NCBI RefSeq assembly: GCF_026625145.1
Contig: NZ_CP113088.1
Location: 1,116,001 to 1,180,000 of the forward strand
Length of the DNA stretch: 64,000 bases
Source of the DNA: Lacinutrix neustonica
Lineage (GTDB): Bacteria > Bacteroidota > Bacteroidia > Flavobacteriales > Flavobacteriaceae
Direction: 5' to 3'
Under the pieces are notes generated by a model that was given only the letters and a program-made list of their open reading frames with translations, did not search any database and was not told the origin of the DNA. This document shows positions 61,422 to 64,000 of the stretch, piece after piece. A program made the position numbers and the translations under genes. Within the stretch, counting starts at the first letter, position 1, and each line of letters begins with the position of its first letter.

Positions 61422-61920
61422 ATGACATTGAATAAAGAGCTAGAACATAGTTTTGTAGAATTGCTTGAAAAAACCGAACATTGTTCACAAAGTTTGCCGT
61501 TTATATACAAACAACTATGATGCACATAATGATTTGTTTCAAGAGATTACAATACAGCTACGGAAGGCGTATCCAAAATTTCGAGGCGATTCTAAGTTCA
61601 GTACCTGGATGTACCGCGTTGGTTTAAATACTGCTATTACGCTTTATAGAAAGTCTAAACGGACGATAAACACTTCAGAATTTGACGCCGTACAGTTTAA
61701 AATTAAAGCTGAAGATTATGACGATACAGAAGAACAACAGTTGAAGTTATTGTACAGTGCTGTGCATGAACTAAATGATATTGAAAAGGCCCTTGTTTTC
61801 TTGTATTTGGAGGACAAAAATTATAGAGAAATTAGTGAAACCATGGGTATAACTGAAGTCAATGCTAGAGTGAAAATGAACCGCGTGAAGACAAAGTTAA
61901 GAACCATTTTAAATCCGTGA
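61422..61920 (+). CDS. ECF sigma-70 factor (frame break near 61468-61477)
   Basis: About 166 residues. The start at 61422 gives MTLNKELEHSFVELLEK. The other frame continues NIVHKVCRLYTNNYDAHNDLFQEI, KFSTWMYRVGLNTAITLYRKS and region 4 KNYREISETMGITEVNARVKMNRVK. The break coincides with CCGA at 61474-61477, but length arithmetic requires either two extra bases (one in the A-run plus one in CCAGA, giving LLEKNQNIVHK) or one fewer. This family is usually followed by a small membrane protein, as here. Confidence 0.85.
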
Positions 61921-61924
61921 TCCT

Positions 61925-62557
61925 ATGGATAAATTAGATGTATTAAAAAAACACTGGCAAAAAGATGCCGTTGAGGAGGAGCAACTGTCTTCTTCACAAT
62001 TATACCCAATGTTATTAAGAAAGTCGTCTTCGATTGTGAAGACTCTATTCTATATTAGTATTGCCGAATTTGTATTACGGGTATTAATTTCCTTTTTACC
62101 CCTACTCTCTAAATCTTACAGAGACAGGATAGAAGCGTCCAACATGGATGAGACCTTGTTAAACACGCTCACGGGCTTTAGTTTTACTGGTCATTCTTGT
62201 GTTTGTGTATTTATTATATAAATCACACAAACGAATATCGGTTACTGACAGTACTAAGAAACTAATGGAAAGTATTATCAAAACACGTAAAGTCGTTAAA
62301 TACTATGTGGGTTATAATCTAATTATGGCTTTTGTCACCATGGTTGGCATGTCTTATTATTCGTCCACGACCAACCCGAAGTTGCAAATGTGGTAACAAA
62401 ATTAGACACTAGCGGTAAAATTATAGTGTGTGTCGTGGTGTTGCTTATTACTGTGTTATTTGTTACCGTAATCCGGTTATTCTATAAATTAATTTATGGT
62501 ATTTTAATGAAACGCCTAAATAGAAATTATACCGAATTAAAGAAGTTAGAAGTATAA
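61925..62557 (+). CDS. Membrane protein co-encoded with the ECF sigma factor (two frame breaks)
   Basis: 210 residues after repair. A soluble N-terminus (MDKLDVLKKHWQKDAVEEEQLSS) is followed by about four membrane helices and a basic tail (MKRLNRNYTELKKLEV). The position 4 bp after the sigma gene suggests a partner or anti-sigma function, but no ZAS motif is visible. A TTTT run at about 62183 is one base long. A further one-base loss lies near 62358-62364. They cancel to 211 codons and are not at CCAGA. Confidence 0.7.
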
Positions 62558-62633
62558 ACCGCAACGCATCTTAAAGTGCTGGGTTTAGTGTAAACTGACT
62601 ACCGATAGCAAGCAGCCTGAATAGCTAAAAAAA

Positions 62634-63440
62634 TTAACTTTCTAACCACTCCCGTTGTTTGTTCAATTCTTCCTGTGCTTCCAGTTCTTCTTGTGGAATT
62701 ACCTTTAAAAAAGAGGGGTGTTGCTCAATAGCATATTCTATTTTCTTTACAATATCGTCAATAGATTCATTATCATAATCTATTTCCAAAGGTGCTTTGA
62801 TTTCAAAGGTTTGGTACACGTTTTTCTTTTTTACACGCAATCCTTTCTTATCAAAAGAGCGTCTAAAACCATCAATAACAATAGGAACCACTATAGGCTT
62901 ATAGCGTTTTATAATGTGAGCTGTTCCTTTACGAATGGGTTTGAAAGGCGTTGTTGTGCCTTGGGGAAACGTGATCACCCAGCCATCGTCTAAAGCCTTA
63001 CTAATAGCCGAAATATCACTCATTTTCACCTGACGGTTCACCTCTTTACCTTCACTTCTCCAGGTACGCTCAATACTAATAGAACCTACATAAGCCAATA
63101 TCTTGGGTAAAAGTCCCGATTTCATCGTTTCCTTTGCAGCGACGTAGTATAAATTTAGTTTGGGGTGCCACAGGTATCCCACATTTTTAATGGAGTCTTC
63201 TCTTCCACTTAAGCTCGCATTAAACACATGAAACATGGCAACCACATCGGCAAAATAGGTTTGGTGATTTGAAATGAATAACACATTAGTGTCCGGCAAA
63301 TCCTTTATAATTTCAGAACCCTCAATCTGTAGTTCATTAAAGCCACGAAAGCGTCTATGAGACAATGCACCCAAAATACGGATGAGCCACTTTTTTATGA
63401 ATAAATTGTGTCCGAAAGGATTTTTTTTGAATAATCCCAT
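62634..63440 (-). CDS. PlsC-like 1-acyl-glycerol-3-phosphate acyltransferase
   Basis: 268 residues, unbroken. The catalytic motif reads SNHQTYFADVV, a His-X5-Asp spacing in place of the usual His-X4-Asp. The glycerophosphate-binding motif is FPQGTTTPFKP, with Gln replacing the common Glu. A conserved IVPIVIDGFRRSF lies in block IV. These variations look like a Bacteroidota subgroup. It probably makes phosphatidic acid or a related acylated lipid at the membrane. Confidence 0.8.
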   Translation of the reverse strand: MGLFKKNPFGHNLFIKKWLIRILGALSHRRFRGFNELQIEGSEIIKDLPDTNVLFISNHQTYFADVVAMFHVFNASLSGREDSIKNVGYLWHPKLNLYYVAAKETMKSGLLPKILAYVGSISIERTWRSEGKEVNRQVKMSDISAISKALDDGWVITFPQGTTTPFKPIRKGTAHIIKRYKPIVVPIVIDGFRRSFDKKGLRVKKKNVYQTFEIKAPLEIDYDNESIDDIVKKIEYAIEQHPSFLKVIPQEELEAQEELNKQREWLES

Positions 63441-63483
63441 AGTAATTTTAGCTATTAAGTCTTACAAATGTAAAGAAAGCATC

Positions 63484-64000
63484 TTATTTAAGCGCAGTGT
63501 TTAACAAGTCTTTCACTTCACTTAACATCATTGCTGTTGCTCCCCAAACAGAATGACCGTTCAGTTTATAGGCCGGAACATCTACAGAAACATCATAAGC
63601 CGTTGATACTGTTTTAGTAATCAAATGTGCATCATTCAAGAAATCATTAATATGGACTTCTAGTAATGCCTCTACTTCATCATCTTGTTTTGTAAAAATT
63701 GGAGTCGAATCACAAATCCCTATAAAGGGCTGCACATAAAAATTACTTGGTGGAATATAAATTTGTGTCAATTGCTTGAGTACTGTTATATCCTCTTGGT
63801 TAACACCCACTTCTTCTTCGGTTTCACGCATGGCCGCTTCTTCTTTTGTTTCCCCTGCTTCTAATTTTCCACCCGGAAAACCAATTTGTGCAGAATGTAC
63901 ACCTTTATACGTTTTTCTTAGAATGAGTATAATATGTGTTTCATGATCTAAGTTAGGATAAAATAAAGCCATAACGGCAGCCTGTCGCGCATCCTTTATC
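63484..64000 (-). CDS. NUDIX hydrolase, CoA pyrophosphatase-like (truncated by the window edge)
   Basis: The frame runs without a stop to the right edge; the in-frame sequence upstream of the internal Met reads DARQAAVMALFYPN, which matches the family, so the true start lies beyond base 64000. The NUDIX box is GGKLEAGETKEEAAMRETEEEVG. The UPF0035-type pattern IGFPGGKLEAGE and the downstream YIPPSNFYVQPFIG favour CoA pyrophosphatase. It lies 43 bases upstream of the acyltransferase on the same strand. Confidence 0.88.
   Translation of the reverse strand, partial: IKDARQAAVMALFYPNLDHETHIILILRKTYKGVHSAQIGFPGGKLEAGETKEEAAMRETEEEVGVNQEDITVLKQLTQIYIPPSNFYVQPFIGICDSTPIFTKQDDEVEALLEVHINDFLNDAHLITKTVSTAYDVSVDVPAYKLNGHSVWGATAMMLSEVKDLLNTALK

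Noticed and set aside
1502-61477. Massive pseudogene formation, as in a genome under reductive decay.
   Set aside because: The breaks share one pentamer, there are almost no in-frame stops or substitutions, intergenic spacing is normal and core genes are affected equally.

Overview
The window looks like the chromosome of a marine-type Flavobacteriaceae bacterium (Bacteroidota). It is AT-rich, has TonB receptors with carboxypeptidase-regulatory-like N-termini, a type IX secretion sorting tail, a TAnnTTTG-type -7 element, a 2TM-domain LytS/LytTR pair, a LETM1-related protein and DUF4331/DUF5777 proteins. No rRNA, tRNA, CRISPR array, transposase or integrase was seen.

Layout. 1-6.4 kb: vitamin B12 uptake, with a BtuG-like propeller lipoprotein and btuB behind a cobalamin riboswitch on the minus strand and btuF-btuC-btuD on the plus strand. 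6.4-16 kb: rmuC, a thioesterase, an exported set (OB-fold, DUF5777 barrel, c-type haem lipoprotein, YceI), a Ycf48-like lipoprotein, and two near-identical exported paralogues. 16.5-23.4 kb: an RNA m5C methyltransferase, an endonuclease I with a T9SS tail, and purL. 23.8-32.6 kb: fatty-acid activation and beta-oxidation (acyl-CoA ligase, MarR, FadB-like, thiolase, acyl-CoA dehydrogenase) interrupted by a four-helix-bundle gene. 32.7-41.9 kb: YdeI-like protein, a membrane-tethered solute-binding protein, a hydrolase-OsmC fusion, a MoxR/VWA pair and a large sortilin-like propeller. 42-49.4 kb: SOD, ECF sigma and anti-sigma facing a DUF4331/TPR/TonB-receptor cluster. 49.5-54.1 kb: LETM1-like protein and a LytTR/2TM/LytS system. 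54.4-56.1 kb: a small membrane-protein cluster of unknown function containing a 7-bp tandem repeat. 56.7-64 kb: TonB receptor, YhhN, NDH-2, a second ECF sigma with a membrane partner, an acyltransferase and a NUDIX hydrolase running off the edge.

The dominant signal is not a gene. About 25 otherwise normal genes have broken reading frames, and at least 37 of the breaks sit at one pentamer, CCAGA (TCTGG on the other strand). It appears either as CCGA (one base short) or as CCGAGA (one base long; twice CCGTGA). Restoring CCAGA repairs the frame, the conserved motif and the divisible-by-three gene length in nearly every case. The likeliest reading is a systematic long-read base-calling error at a methylated CCAGA motif. 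That would make the sequence a footprint of an unseen DNA methyltransferase, not a wave of pseudogenes. Genes below are given with full repaired extents and the break positions noted.
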